Positions 30,264 through 39,167 of a DNA stretch of 44,819 nt are shown piece after piece. Position 1 is the stretch's first letter; every line of letters starts with the position of its first letter. Source of the stretch: Oscillospiraceae bacterium (GTDB lineage: Bacteria; Bacillota; Clostridia; Oscillospirales; Oscillospiraceae); NCBI GenBank assembly GCA_022792945.1, contig JAAWBZ010000167.1:1-44819 (forward strand). The letters are read 5' to 3'. The translations under genes and the position numbers were made by a program. The notes below the pieces were generated by a model, which ran no database searches, was not told where the DNA came from, and was given only the letters and a program-made list of their open reading frames with translations.

Positions 30264-30350
30264 AAAGTGTAAAAAATCAAGACCTCAATTATATATCATA
30301 ACAATGAGACTACACCCTACCAGGCAGGATCCATCCACGGACCCTGCCTG
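30264..30350 (+). promoter_or_regulatory. Conserved promoter-plus-hairpin module, copy 2
   Basis: AAAGTGTAAAAA (30264-30275), 15 bases, ATATATCATAACAATGAGAC (30291-30310), then hairpin CAGGCAGGATCC/GGACCCTGCCTG (30321-30350) followed by ATCTTTTAT. Same architecture as 16038-16120 and 31334-31419. Confidence 0.65.
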
Positions 30351-30381
30351 ATCTTTTATCCAACGAAAAGGAGGTCGAGAT

Positions 30382-31164
30382 TTGTTTTTAAAAAAAGACA
30401 AGAAAAGAAAAACCAAAGAGACCCACAGGGTACCAACACCCCACAACAGGATCCTCAGCACAGCACATCTTCCTGACAAAGATAGATCTGATACAAAAGG
30501 AAGATACACAAAAACTCCCCAATGCCATATCTTAAGGGATACAAAAGCCGGGACAAGCACAGATCCCGACTCCCTTGGTATCCCGCACGGGATGGACATG
30601 GATGAGGCTATAAGACTGCTATCTGGCAGATACTACCTCTACCATGCATACGACGATCGTACCAGGGCCTATCTGATGGTCTTTTGGCCAAAACCAGGAG
30701 GAACGGTCAGCGGATATATCGCATTTGATCGATGTCAGAAGGTCAGCTCCATACATATCCAGACAGGCCATGGAGTGGAGAGCATGTTCCCTCCGACATG
30801 GGTATTTATGCTGCCAGCGAGCCTCTACCGCAGGCTGACCAAAAAAGATGTATGTCATCTGGATCCATGGGAGTTAGGGATAGCACTGGAAGAGATCTAT
30901 GCCCGGAGGGGGATGCGATCCCTGGAGGATCATACGCATGCATATTTCATACAGCAATCCTGGTATGAAGGCGTGATCGATGAAGATAAGTTCACTGATG
31001 ATATGCTGTCGGATATAGAGCGATATAATGCGGAGTTCCTGAGAAAAGAGACCGCACTCTGGTATATAAGACATAAGAACTCATCTGCATATCGTGATAG
31101 GGATCCCATGATACACAAGAACATAGATCCTCCACCGACCTGCAGCTATCCAATAAAAGGATAG
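30382..31164 (+). CDS. Hypothetical protein with basic N terminus
   Basis: Protein of 260 aa, not recognised. It starts with TTG, 8 bases after a strong AAGGAGG. The first 60 residues are Lys/Arg/Thr-rich and probably disordered; residues about 75-170 look globular with many Tyr and Trp (GRYYLYHAYDDRTRAYLMVF). The C terminus is charged. It is the first gene of the recombination block and has the shared promoter/hairpin leader also found before radC, so it belongs to the same element. Confidence 0.6.
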   Translation: MFLKKDKKRKTKETHRVPTPHNRILSTAHLPDKDRSDTKGRYTKTPQCHILRDTKAGTSTDPDSLGIPHGMDMDEAIRLLSGRYYLYHAYDDRTRAYLMVFWPKPGGTVSGYIAFDRCQKVSSIHIQTGHGVESMFPPTWVFMLPASLYRRLTKKDVCHLDPWELGIALEEIYARRGMRSLEDHTHAYFIQQSWYEGVIDEDKFTDDMLSDIERYNAEFLRKETALWYIRHKNSSAYRDRDPMIHKNIDPPPTCSYPIKG

Positions 31165-31333
31165 ATCATAGACATCTGAAAAAGAGTCTTCTCCTGTTTA
31201 TCTGACTCATCCAGGAAAGGGCGGTATATCCATACAGCCAGAGACACCTGCTAAGGGGTATATTTATATAAAGAAGTTGATAGGAGTTGTAAGGAAAGCC
31301 AAGGGAGATAGGGATAATGACAGGCAGCCTATA

Positions 31334-31419
31334 AAGATGTAAAAACCAGATACTTTATTTATATATTATAATAGTGCAACTATACCTACCAGGCAGGATC
31401 CGTTTTTGGACCCTGCCTT
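31334..31419 (+). promoter_or_regulatory. Conserved promoter-plus-hairpin module, copy 3
   Basis: AAGATGTAAAAA (31334-31345), 15 bases, ATATATTATAATAGTGCAAC (31361-31380, includes TATAAT at 31367-31372), then hairpin AGGCAGGATCC/GGACCCTGCCTT (31391-31419). The hairpin arms are nearly identical to copy 2. Confidence 0.65.
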
Positions 31420-31450
31420 ATCTCATCATATAGGAAGGAGGCCATGTCCA

Positions 31451-31522
31451 ATGGGAAAACTGATCTTAGCACTCTTAGGAGTAGCGGTCGCAGTAGCAGA
31501 AGAGATATTCGATGAAGAGTAG
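31451..31522 (+). CDS. 23-aa hydrophobic peptide
   Basis: Short open frame with GGAAGGAGG 10 bases upstream. The peptide begins MGKLILALLGVAVAVAEE and ends in four acidic residues among five, so it can be one short membrane helix with an acidic tail. It has its own promoter/hairpin leader and its own terminator (31551-31597), making a dedicated transcription unit. An alternative frame from ATG 31444 (also 23 codons, basic) is spaced too close to the ribosome binding site. Function unknown; membrane-active or regulatory peptides have this form. Confidence 0.5.
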   Translation: MGKLILALLGVAVAVAEEIFDEE

Positions 31523-31550
31523 GATCCAAAAACAGTAGAGGATGTATAAA

Positions 31551-31597
31551 GGGGTACGTAGAGCAGTATCTAAAGAGACTGCCCTACGGCCCTTTTT
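31551..31597 (+). terminator. Terminator of the 23-aa peptide unit
   Basis: GGG-CGTAG-GCAGT on the left pairs with ACTGC-CTACG-GCCC on the right, followed by five T. Confidence 0.75.
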
Positions 31598-31657
31598 ATA
31601 TCTTTAAAAACAGAACTTCAGATAAGAAAACTAAAAGATCGAGGAGGTATCTACATT

Positions 31658-32590
31658 ATGGCAGCAAACGTTGAGAGTATGTTCTACACAAGGACGGCAC
31701 CATGGCATGGACTGGGCACAAAAGTGATCGAGGCACCGGATTCAAAAAACGCTCTAGCCCTAGCAGGATTGGATTGGAACGTTGTACAGGAACCCATCTA
31801 TACAGGCATAGGAGAATCTGTTGAAGGGTACAAGGCGAACATAAGGGATACAGACCGGAAGGTATTGGGTGTCGTCACAGACAGATACAAGGTCGTCCAG
31901 AACCATGAAGCCTTTGCGTTCACAGACAGTCTTTTAAGAGAAGGCGTCCGCTATGAGACAGCTGGGAGTCTGCAGGGCGGGAAAAGGATATGGCTGTTAG
32001 CCCATATGCCCCATGAATATATGATATCTGGTGAGAGGTTCAGCCCCTATCTCCTATTTTCCAGCACCCATGACGGTTCCGGTGCAGTCAAAGTAGCCCT
32101 GACACCCATCCGTGTGGTCTGCCAGAACACCCTGAACCTCGCACTCTCCACAGCAAAACGTTCCTGGTCCATGATGCACACCGGGAACATCCAGGGGAAG
32201 ATAAGAGGAGCAAGAGAAACATTACTGATGGCAGAAGATTACATGGACAACCTCAGCCAGGAATTTGAATCGTTACGGAAAAAGAAGCTCTCGGATAAGG
32301 AAGTGACAGACTATATCGAGGTACTCCTCCCCACAGAAGACGGTTCCACCCCACAGCAGGTAAAGAACATGAAGCGTCTACAGGAGGATATGGCACATCG
32401 TTACTTCGATGCACCTGACTTACAGGATGTGGGGGAGAATGCCTACAGGTTCATCAATGCTGTATCAGATTTTGCCACACATTCCAAACCCTTACGCAAG
32501 ACAGCAAACTACAGGGAGAACTTATTTTCAAAGACTGTTGACGGAAACCCATTGATCGATAGAGCGTATCAGATGATGTGTGCAGTATAA
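31658..32590 (+). CDS. DUF932 phage/plasmid-like protein
   Basis: Protein of 310 aa matching the DUF932 (TIGR03299-type) family: VESMFYTRTAPWHGLGTKV at the N terminus, VLGVVTDRYKVVQNHEAFAF, and VVCQNTLNLALSTAKRSWSM in the centre, in the expected order and full length. The family is found on plasmids, phages and ICEs next to recombination genes; molecular role unknown. GAGGAGG precedes the ATG by 12 bases. It starts a run of co-directional genes: DUF932, YqaJ, Rad52-like, DUF5688-like. Confidence 0.88.
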   Translation: MAANVESMFYTRTAPWHGLGTKVIEAPDSKNALALAGLDWNVVQEPIYTGIGESVEGYKANIRDTDRKVLGVVTDRYKVVQNHEAFAFTDSLLREGVRYETAGSLQGGKRIWLLAHMPHEYMISGERFSPYLLFSSTHDGSGAVKVALTPIRVVCQNTLNLALSTAKRSWSMMHTGNIQGKIRGARETLLMAEDYMDNLSQEFESLRKKKLSDKEVTDYIEVLLPTEDGSTPQQVKNMKRLQEDMAHRYFDAPDLQDVGENAYRFINAVSDFATHSKPLRKTANYRENLFSKTVDGNPLIDRAYQMMCAV

Positions 32591-32621
32591 GATCCATACG
32601 TGAAAAGAAAGGATAAGGACA

Positions 32622-33551
32622 ATGAAGAGATTAGTATCAACCCTAAACCTCAGCCATGAAGAATGGCTGAGATACAGGAAACGCGGTATCGGCGGCTCCG
32701 ATGCAGGGGCCATATGTGGATTGAACCCCTATGTGACAGCTATGCAAGTATACCACGATAAGACTTCGGATACAGCAGATGATACGGATAATGAAGCGAT
32801 GCGGCAAGGACGTGACCTAGAAGAGTATGTGTCGCAGCGTTTCATGGAAGCCACCGGTAAAAAGGTCAGGAGAGCGAACGCCATCTTTTATAATGAAGAT
32901 AACCCATTCATGTTAGCCAATGTAGACCGTCTCTTAGTCGGAGAAGATGCAGGACTGGAATGCAAGACCGCTAGTCCATACATGGCAGATAAGTGGAAGG
33001 ATGGGGAGATACCCATGCATTACCAGATCCAATGCCATCACTATATGGCTGTCTGCGATACAAGAGCCTGGTACATAGCCGTCCTGATATACGGAAAAGA
33101 GTTCAAGTTCCACAAGATAGAACGTGATGAGGATATCATCACTGACCTGATACAGATAGAAAAGGACTTCTGGGAAAACAACGTATTGGGCCACACACTC
33201 CCAGCCCCAGACGGTTCCAAAGCAGCAGATACGGTGATATCCAACTATTTTAAGGAGACTAAGCCAGTATCCATCCTCCTGCCACCTTCATTCGATGGGA
33301 TGCTGGAACACCGCCAAGACCTTGTCTCTGCCATTGACGAGATGAAAAAAGAGAAAAAACAGATCGAACAGGAACTGAAACTATACATGGGTAAGGCTGA
33401 AACAGCAGAGAATGACCAGTTCAAGGTATCCTGGAAGCCAGTGGACAGCAGCCGGGTGGATGGGAACAAGCTAAAAGAAGAGCAGCCCGAAATATACGCT
33501 AAGTACCAGAAGACCATACACAGCCGGAGGTTCACCATAAATGCAGCATAG
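32622..33551 (+). CDS. YqaJ-family recombinase exonuclease
   Basis: Protein of 309 aa, lambda-exonuclease-like PD-(D/E)XK nuclease that resects double-stranded ends for single-strand annealing. Diagnostic segments: LSHEEWLRYRKRGIGGSDAG plus AICGLNPY at the N terminus, FMLANVDRLLVGEDAGLECK (D and ExK catalytic core) and HYQIQCHHYMAV. The C terminus carries a helical region with EMKKEKKQIEQELK. The start follows AAAGGA by about 9 bases. Its partner annealing protein is at 33681. Confidence 0.9.
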   Translation: MKRLVSTLNLSHEEWLRYRKRGIGGSDAGAICGLNPYVTAMQVYHDKTSDTADDTDNEAMRQGRDLEEYVSQRFMEATGKKVRRANAIFYNEDNPFMLANVDRLLVGEDAGLECKTASPYMADKWKDGEIPMHYQIQCHHYMAVCDTRAWYIAVLIYGKEFKFHKIERDEDIITDLIQIEKDFWENNVLGHTLPAPDGSKAADTVISNYFKETKPVSILLPPSFDGMLEHRQDLVSAIDEMKKEKKQIEQELKLYMGKAETAENDQFKVSWKPVDSSRVDGNKLKEEQPEIYAKYQKTIHSRRFTINAA

Positions 33552-33579
33552 ACAACATCATCACGCTGGAAAAGAAATA

Positions 33580-33605
33580 GAGGGAGGCAAATACCGGCCT
33601 CCCTC
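33580..33605 (+). terminator. Hairpin between exonuclease and annealing-protein genes
   Basis: GAGGGAGGC-AAATACCG-GCCTCCCTC perfect stem without a T run. It may reduce read-through or stabilise the upstream message. Confidence 0.5.
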
Positions 33606-33680
33606 CTTCTGTCTTAAAAGCTACATGGGGACACATAGCCACCCAGACTTTATCATGCTCATCCAGGAGGAGGTTGGACG

Positions 33681-34490
33681 ATGCAGCATACAACAGATAT
33701 AAAAGAAAAGCTCGCTGAAAGAGCAGGACGCCAGAAAGAAGTACCTGTCCAGACACTCCCCAGAGATACAGGACAACAGAAAGAAGAAGCTATCCGCCTA
33801 TTACGAGCAGATGAGATAGAATGCAGGATATCTACCATCAATGTATATGGCCTACGGCTCTTACTATATAAAGACGCAAGGGTAGACCAGAAGATATTAG
33901 ACGAGATGTTCACACCCTTCGGATGGCAGAGGACACACCAGGAGATAGATGGGAAGCTCTATTGTACTGTATCCGTTTGGGATGATACCAGGAAACAATG
34001 GATCAGCAAACAGGATGTAGGCACAGCCAGCTATTCCGATAAAGAGAAAGGACAAGCATCAGATTCATTCAAGAGAGCCTGTTTCAACTGGGGTATCGGA
34101 AGGGAACTCTATACTGCACCGGACATATGGGTCCCTGCAGCACATATCCATATCAGAGAGCACAAAGATAAAAAAAGACATTACACCACAACAGACCGCT
34201 TCTCCGTACATTCTATCTCCTATAATGAACGGAGGGAAGTATCTGCACTCACAGTAATAGACCAGGATGGGAGGATAGTATTCCAGATGGGGGATGGACC
34301 GAAGGCATCACAACCTGAGGACACAGATCCCTATCTGGTACTCCTGCATCAAGAACTGGAACGCACAGGTATACCGTTGAAATCAGTACTGGAGCGTTAC
34401 GGCATACAGGATATAAGCCAGATGACACCAGACACATACAACAAGGCATTAAACGGATTGATGAAGACAAAGACAAAAGGAGCGGCATGA
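33681..34490 (+). CDS. Rad52-like single-strand annealing protein
   Basis: Protein of 269 aa. The segment from about residue 45 to 150 reads as a Rad52/22-type annealing domain: ISTINVYGLRLLLYKDARV, FTPFGWQRTHQEIDGKLYCT, DVGTASYSDKEKGQASDSFK and RACFNWGIGRELYTAPDIWV, in the order known for this family. The C-terminal part is a linker plus a small helical domain. It pairs with the YqaJ exonuclease in the manner of phage two-component recombination. AGGAGG lies 7 bases before the ATG. The stop overlaps the next start (ATGA). Confidence 0.82.
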   Translation: MQHTTDIKEKLAERAGRQKEVPVQTLPRDTGQQKEEAIRLLRADEIECRISTINVYGLRLLLYKDARVDQKILDEMFTPFGWQRTHQEIDGKLYCTVSVWDDTRKQWISKQDVGTASYSDKEKGQASDSFKRACFNWGIGRELYTAPDIWVPAAHIHIREHKDKKRHYTTTDRFSVHSISYNERREVSALTVIDQDGRIVFQMGDGPKASQPEDTDPYLVLLHQELERTGIPLKSVLERYGIQDISQMTPDTYNKALNGLMKTKTKGAA

Positions 34491-35203
34491 ACACAGCTAC
34501 AAAAAACAGAGAGGTGATAAACATGGAGCATGATATGATAGATACAAATACACACATAGATACCTTTGAGAGATCCGGGAGTATCACAGACTTAGGATGG
34601 GGCAAGCTAAAAAACCACATATTCCCATGCCTTACATCTCCAAACGGAATTTTCCAGGCAAAAAAAGAACTTGTCCACAGGAATTTCCTTGACTTGCACG
34701 TCCATTACTATATACGTACAGAGAATGAGGAAGGGAGAAGGCTGCGTATCATCTGGATCGACCAGACACTCTTGGCAGAATGGGATATCGACTTGCAGAC
34801 ATTGGAGACACAAGCGATAAAGAACCTGATCAAAGACCGATATACCATCCAGTCTATCCCTGATATCCTCCACAATGTCCTTGCTGGAGCCACCGTACCA
34901 GATAACCCCATAGACTGCGCCCTATATGTACTGACAAACCAGGGAGCTTTCTTCGGTGCGGCGGGTATCCTGGATAAAGGGATAGTCGCCGCATTTGCAG
35001 ATAAGACCGGACATGACCTGTTCATCCTCCCATCAAGCAAACATGAAATCCTGCTCTGTCCTGACCTCGGGTATGTGACAGCAGAAGAACTGGATGAGAT
35101 AGTAAAAGAGATCAACAGCAGCGCAGTAGAACCATGTGACAGGTTATCAGACCATGTGTACTATTATGACCGGGAAATGGATGAGATCCGGATAAGAAAA
35201 TAG
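34487..35203 (+). CDS. DUF5688-like protein
   Basis: Protein of 238 aa, resembling the DUF5688 family common in Lachnospiraceae: a C-terminal region with ALYVLTNQGAFFGAAGILDK, then HDLFILPSSKHEILLCPDLG and VTAEELDEIVKEIN. Role unknown. Two starts are possible: ATG 34487 (AAAGGAG, overlapping the previous stop) and ATG 34523 (GAGGTGA). The overlap favours the first, while the internal site is also good. It belongs to the recombination operon by spacing. Confidence 0.72.
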   Translation: MNTATKNREVINMEHDMIDTNTHIDTFERSGSITDLGWGKLKNHIFPCLTSPNGIFQAKKELVHRNFLDLHVHYYIRTENEEGRRLRIIWIDQTLLAEWDIDLQTLETQAIKNLIKDRYTIQSIPDILHNVLAGATVPDNPIDCALYVLTNQGAFFGAAGILDKGIVAAFADKTGHDLFILPSSKHEILLCPDLGYVTAEELDEIVKEINSSAVEPCDRLSDHVYYYDREMDEIRIRK

Positions 35204-35214
35204 AGGAGGATGAT

Positions 35215-35439
35215 ATGGGAGAAAAAGATCCAAGACTTTTGGTAAATGATAAACTTGGGATTGTTATCGCATTATTAAAAACAGCCAACATGGCGGTCGG
35301 GAACATTGAGTATTTTGGAGATGATGGACAGGGAATAGCCATCACTTTAGATATAGCCAGTACAAAACTCAATGAATGTCAGGAACTGTTAGGTTCTTTA
35401 AATGAAATAGTAGCATCAAATGACAGCATCCTTTCATGA
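35215..35439 (+). CDS. Hypothetical small protein
   Basis: Protein of 74 aa, not recognised. It is mixed alpha/beta with a long amphipathic helix (ASTKLNECQELLGSLNEIVA). GAGGAGG lies 6 bases before ATG and it begins 11 bases after the DUF5688-like gene, so it is the last member of the recombination operon. A hairpin follows at 35489-35517. Confidence 0.6.
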   Translation: MGEKDPRLLVNDKLGIVIALLKTANMAVGNIEYFGDDGQGIAITLDIASTKLNECQELLGSLNEIVASNDSILS

Positions 35440-35488
35440 TGATATGGATTAGCGACTTTTATATATTACACAGAACAATAGTAACATA

Positions 35489-35517
35489 CGGAGGCTTTCT
35501 TTGGAAGGAAGCCTCCG
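35489..35517 (+). terminator. Terminator-like hairpin after the recombination operon
   Basis: CGGAGGCTTTC-TTTGGAAG-GAAGCCTCCG stem, T-rich but interrupted tail. Confidence 0.55.
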
Positions 35518-35585
35518 CTCATTTTGATCATTTACAGACGGATGAGATACTATCAAACTCAACTCAAACAGTACAGATAAAGCAT

Positions 35586-35681
35586 AAAGTGTCCCAATCC
35601 AAAAATTTTTCCGATTTTATGAGTTAAAATAGGGGCTAGATCCCATATGTAGATATAAAAAATTTTTAAATAGGACACTTT
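35586..35681. repeat. Inverted repeat near the left end of the 35.7-41.7 kb element
   Basis: AAAGTGTCC (35586-35594) and GGACACTTT (35673-35681) are inverted copies, with inner AAAAATTTTT blocks near each. The position, just before the promoter of the first gene of the integrative element, fits an integrase arm site or an operator. Confidence 0.4.
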
Positions 35682-35698
35682 CGCTATCCATCATCGTA

Positions 35699-35727
35699 TT
35701 GAAGAAACACAATCCTTATGATATGAT
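35699..35727 (+). promoter_or_regulatory. Sigma-A promoter of the 35749 gene
   Basis: TTGAAG (35699-35704), 17 bases, TATGAT (35722-35727). The start codon follows 21 bases later with AAGGATGG between. Confidence 0.65.
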
Positions 35728-35748
35728 AAAAATAAAAGGATGGTGTGA

Positions 35749-37065
35749 ATGGAAAGATATTGTATTGGAGATATCTGTCAGATAGAAGATTTCCAAAAAG
35801 TAGACCTAGAAGAAACTTTTTGTATAGATCACAAAAGTATCGTCAATAAAATGATCAAAAAAAGCCAACAAAATGGAGAAAACATATTATCAAAAGCTGA
35901 ACAAATGTTCGCAATGCATCGTGGACTTCTGGGACAATATTCACCTTTTTATGATGAATCGAGCTTTTCTACAATAGAGGACCCTGATGATAGAAAATAT
36001 GCCATTCAAAAGAACAAAGAATTGAGAAGGGCTGAGAATTTTGAATTGATCAATACATTGGATGATATTGAGCAAATCCCTTTCTATGAATATGATATTT
36101 CAAAAGATGTATATTTGACGCTTGTAGCGATGAAAAGGCATAAAGACCGGCTTTTCTTTAAAAAAGAACGAAAAAAAAGGGGTGAAAGTTATCCCGGAGA
36201 GGATATTGATGAAAAAATGGCGCAGACTATCAAAAATCTGAAAAAGTCTCATGTTACATATGAGAATACGATTTTTGATATGGAAGAAATAAGCTCAACG
36301 GATAAAAAGACAGAAGTAAGCGCTTTAGGTCTTAATGTCAAAAGAATATGGTTATATGATGCGGATTTTCGCTTGATCTTTTCTGATGTTAATCCAAAAT
36401 CTCCAAAATATTCGATAGTAAATATCATAGAACGTCTAATCAACGGAAGTGAAAATGGCTTAATATATAATGCCGACGACCACATGATTTTTGAAAAACT
36501 CTTAGGCATAGATCTGTGTATATACATCTCTCATAATATCCTAAGCAAAATGGAAGATCCAGACCCCTGCATTTTAGAACCTTTGGTGAACGTATTGATG
36601 GAGTATAACGGAACATCCATCCAATGTTCATTGCTTCGGTATCTTAGTCGTGATCTGAACATGAAAAAAACACATGGATCAGGATTCAATGAAAAAGATC
36701 GGATCAAAACATACATTGAGATTTTACAAGAAAAACTTATACCATTTAAAAACAAATATCAAAAGACTATCAACACATATATACAGATAGCTAAAAATAA
36801 ATATACATACGAAACAACAAGAGAAGGATTTGAGAATAGATTTTCTAAAATGTTGATTGAAATGAATTACCATCCAAATGAGAAAGAAAGGATAAAGGAT
36901 CTACTAAAAAAAGCAGAAGATACAACTGAGAGAGTAAATATATTGTACAGAGATATATTTGCAAGAAAAATCCAACAATATACATGTCTAGATTCTGCAG
37001 AAACGTTGAAAGTGATCCAAAGGAAAATCATCTTAAATAACCAAAAAAAATACAACCATAAATAA
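35749..37065 (+). CDS. Unknown 438-aa protein of an integrative element
   Basis: Not recognised. It is charged and mostly helical, rich in Lys, Glu, Ile and Asn, with no signal peptide, membrane segment or nucleotide-binding motif. Residues about 190-240 include a strand-rich segment (NVKRIWLYDADFRLIFSDVN); the last 120 residues look like long helices. It is AT-rich like the next three genes, and unlike the recombination block before it. It has its own promoter and terminator, so it may be the cargo or a regulator of the element. Confidence 0.65.
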   Translation: MERYCIGDICQIEDFQKVDLEETFCIDHKSIVNKMIKKSQQNGENILSKAEQMFAMHRGLLGQYSPFYDESSFSTIEDPDDRKYAIQKNKELRRAENFELINTLDDIEQIPFYEYDISKDVYLTLVAMKRHKDRLFFKKERKKRGESYPGEDIDEKMAQTIKNLKKSHVTYENTIFDMEEISSTDKKTEVSALGLNVKRIWLYDADFRLIFSDVNPKSPKYSIVNIIERLINGSENGLIYNADDHMIFEKLLGIDLCIYISHNILSKMEDPDPCILEPLVNVLMEYNGTSIQCSLLRYLSRDLNMKKTHGSGFNEKDRIKTYIEILQEKLIPFKNKYQKTINTYIQIAKNKYTYETTREGFENRFSKMLIEMNYHPNEKERIKDLLKKAEDTTERVNILYRDIFARKIQQYTCLDSAETLKVIQRKIILNNQKKYNHK

Positions 37066-37070
37066 AAAGG

Positions 37071-37098
37071 GTGTCGGATGTATCCGACATCTTTTTAT
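37071..37098 (+). terminator. Terminator of the 35749 gene
   Basis: GTGTCGGAT-GT-ATCCGACATC stem followed by TTTTTATTT, just after the stop. The 37100-37375 gap also has a second terminator-like hairpin (AAGGGTA at 37268 and TACCCTT at 37299, then TTT); no gene was seen in it. Confidence 0.7.
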
Positions 37099-37382
37099 TT
37101 ATAGAAAATTACGACTTTCTGAAGCGAAAAAAGAACATAAGTTCATGGAACATATGTTAATCAAACTCCTGTATGGGAACGACGACAAGACGACACGATT
37201 TAGACGCTATAAAAATCTTCCATTCTGAGAGGATAGAGGAGTTGGAGTATCGAAGACACACTTTTTCAAGGGTACAAAAATCATAGGCAAATCATCTCTA
37301 CCCTTTTATTCCGGGTCAAAAATATTTAAAATAATCCCATCAGTCGACTGAAAAGATCAAATAAAAAACCGGAGGTAATATG

Positions 37383-37610
37383 ATGGAGAAACCAATTTAC
37401 AAGGGCGGCTATGAGCAAGCGGGATTATATCAAAACCAACAGATACTAAATCAGGTAGGGGCGATCAATCTCAACGTACAGCAAAATACTATGACGCTGC
37501 AAAAATATACTGAGACCATAGAAAAGAAAATCCAGACCCTTGAAAAAACAAGCGTCGCAGTCTTGATAGTGTTTTCATTGCTACGCAAAATAATGGAGCG
37601 ATTTTTTTAG
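37383..37610 (+). CDS. Small protein with hydrophobic C-terminal helix
   Basis: Protein of 75 aa from the second of two adjacent ATGs, chosen because GGAGGT is 6 bases upstream of it and only 3 from the first. The middle is Gln/Asn-rich (QNQQILNQVGAINLNVQQNT), followed by a short coiled-coil-like helix and a hydrophobic stretch SVAVLIVFSLL that could anchor it in the membrane. The stop overlaps the GTG start of the next gene (TAGTG), so translation is coupled. Confidence 0.55.
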   Translation: MEKPIYKGGYEQAGLYQNQQILNQVGAINLNVQQNTMTLQKYTETIEKKIQTLEKTSVAVLIVFSLLRKIMERFF

Positions 37611-39166
37611 TGTCTGCGTACGATAATGGTGATATCGAAGGCGAACTCCTCACCTCAAGTGTCGTGGGAAATTGGGAGATATATCGTTTAAAATTCACAA
37701 AAACTGAACAAAAAAATGCAAAATTTGCTATCCTTTTCCCGCTTAATAATATATACGTGATCGGGGACATAAACAAAAATTCAAAGAACGGATTGTTCGA
37801 TTATTTCGTAAAAGCACGGATCGTTTTTAATCCGCAAATCGATGATAAAAAGATCAAGAATGCATTATACACAACTTTTGCCCCGCTCATCGAAAATTGT
37901 GAGAATACAATGGAGATACCCGAGTTAGCGGGATGGTTTCAACATAAATTTATCCACTCAGCAAATTTCCCATTCGCGCAGAGAAATGGGGTACCGAACC
38001 TTCCTGTATTGGATAAAAAATTTCCAGATCTTCCAAGTGACAGATCTTTTTCAGCTGGATATTTTAATCTAATCCGTAAGATCAATCGCTGGCAGGATCG
38101 TATCATATTGATGGAGCTACCCCTCATCGGAATGCTTGCAAGCTTACTTGCACGAGAGGGTTTGAAGATCCCATTTTTTATCAACTTTGTGTTCTGCGAG
38201 GATTTTACGTATGATATCTTACCTCGATTGGTGCAGATCTTTAACCGTGATACCGTTCAGATAATACGAGCAGATGCAAATGAGAAATGTCTAAATAAGG
38301 AATTGTCGCAGATAAATGACGAAATCCTGATTTTCGACGCATTCAAACACGACCAAGGGGCATACCGGGGTAGAAAAATTGAAAATAATCTACGTAAGAT
38401 CATAAACAAAATTATAGATAACACAAGCGCATATGGAATACCGAGGAATATCCATACAATGTTGATGGTCATAAGTGACCATGCCATTTATGGAAGAAAA
38501 TCCTTAAATATTTTCGTAAAAAAAACTTTTTTACATGATACAGATGATGTTGAGGATCTATTTCGAAATCGAGTAATTGAAGAGTATATTGGAAGATTTA
38601 TCATTTATGTTCAAGATCATTTCGAAACAGTCGTGGATATTATAAAAAAACATAAAAAAAATATATCTGATCCGAGAGTGACAATTTTAGAGATTGGATT
38701 TGAAATTTTACAGATATTTTGTAGTTCCGAAGGCTACAATGTGGTCGCTGAGGGAACACTGCCTCCAAAAATAGATTTTCTCACGTTTTTTGATGAGTTG
38801 CTCAATCTTGATGATGCGACAGAACTTTTCATTGGCATTGTCCGAAAACAAATATCAAATTTTTTGATATACGAAAAAAACGATCCAAGGGAAAAAAATG
38901 TCTATGCATGTTTTTTCAACGATGAGTATCTCTGGATCCCTCCGATAACCTTAGACATTATGCTACAAAATAGTGGATCCCCTTTACATAAATCCGCGAT
39001 TTTATCTGAATTAAAAATAACAGGTGATCTAAAAGCCGACACAGAAGGTCTTACACGAAAGCTGCAAATAAACGGAAAACGCCAGGAATTTTATCAATTC
39101 AAACGGGAATTTTTTAATGTGATCGGAATGGCAGATATTACAAATTTGGGAAGGGAAGAAATATAA
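37610..39166 (+). CDS. DUF927/helicase-like protein without a recognisable Walker A
   Basis: Protein of 518 aa, starting with GTG overlapping the previous stop. The centre (about 160-260) resembles by eye the ATPase core of DUF927-type plasmid helicases: LIGMLASLLAREGLKIPFFI in place of the strand before a P-loop, but no GxxxxGK[ST] follows (FVFCEDFTYDILPRLVQIFN). A strand EILIFDAFKHDQGAYRG sits where Walker B would be. The C terminus ends with a winged-helix-like segment and LTRKLQINGKRQEFYQFKRE, the type of tail seen in that family. It is probably a non-catalytic partner of the ATPase that follows. Assignment is tentative. Confidence 0.5.
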   Translation: MSAYDNGDIEGELLTSSVVGNWEIYRLKFTKTEQKNAKFAILFPLNNIYVIGDINKNSKNGLFDYFVKARIVFNPQIDDKKIKNALYTTFAPLIENCENTMEIPELAGWFQHKFIHSANFPFAQRNGVPNLPVLDKKFPDLPSDRSFSAGYFNLIRKINRWQDRIILMELPLIGMLASLLAREGLKIPFFINFVFCEDFTYDILPRLVQIFNRDTVQIIRADANEKCLNKELSQINDEILIFDAFKHDQGAYRGRKIENNLRKIINKIIDNTSAYGIPRNIHTMLMVISDHAIYGRKSLNIFVKKTFLHDTDDVEDLFRNRVIEEYIGRFIIYVQDHFETVVDIIKKHKKNISDPRVTILEIGFEILQIFCSSEGYNVVAEGTLPPKIDFLTFFDELLNLDDATELFIGIVRKQISNFLIYEKNDPREKNVYACFFNDEYLWIPPITLDIMLQNSGSPLHKSAILSELKITGDLKADTEGLTRKLQINGKRQEFYQFKREFFNVIGMADITNLGREEI

Positions 39167-39167
39167 A

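Noticed and set aside
35436..35627. 63-codon forward open frame after the recombination operon
   Set aside because: It runs through the terminator hairpin at 35489-35517, has no usable ribosome binding site, and its composition is not protein-like.
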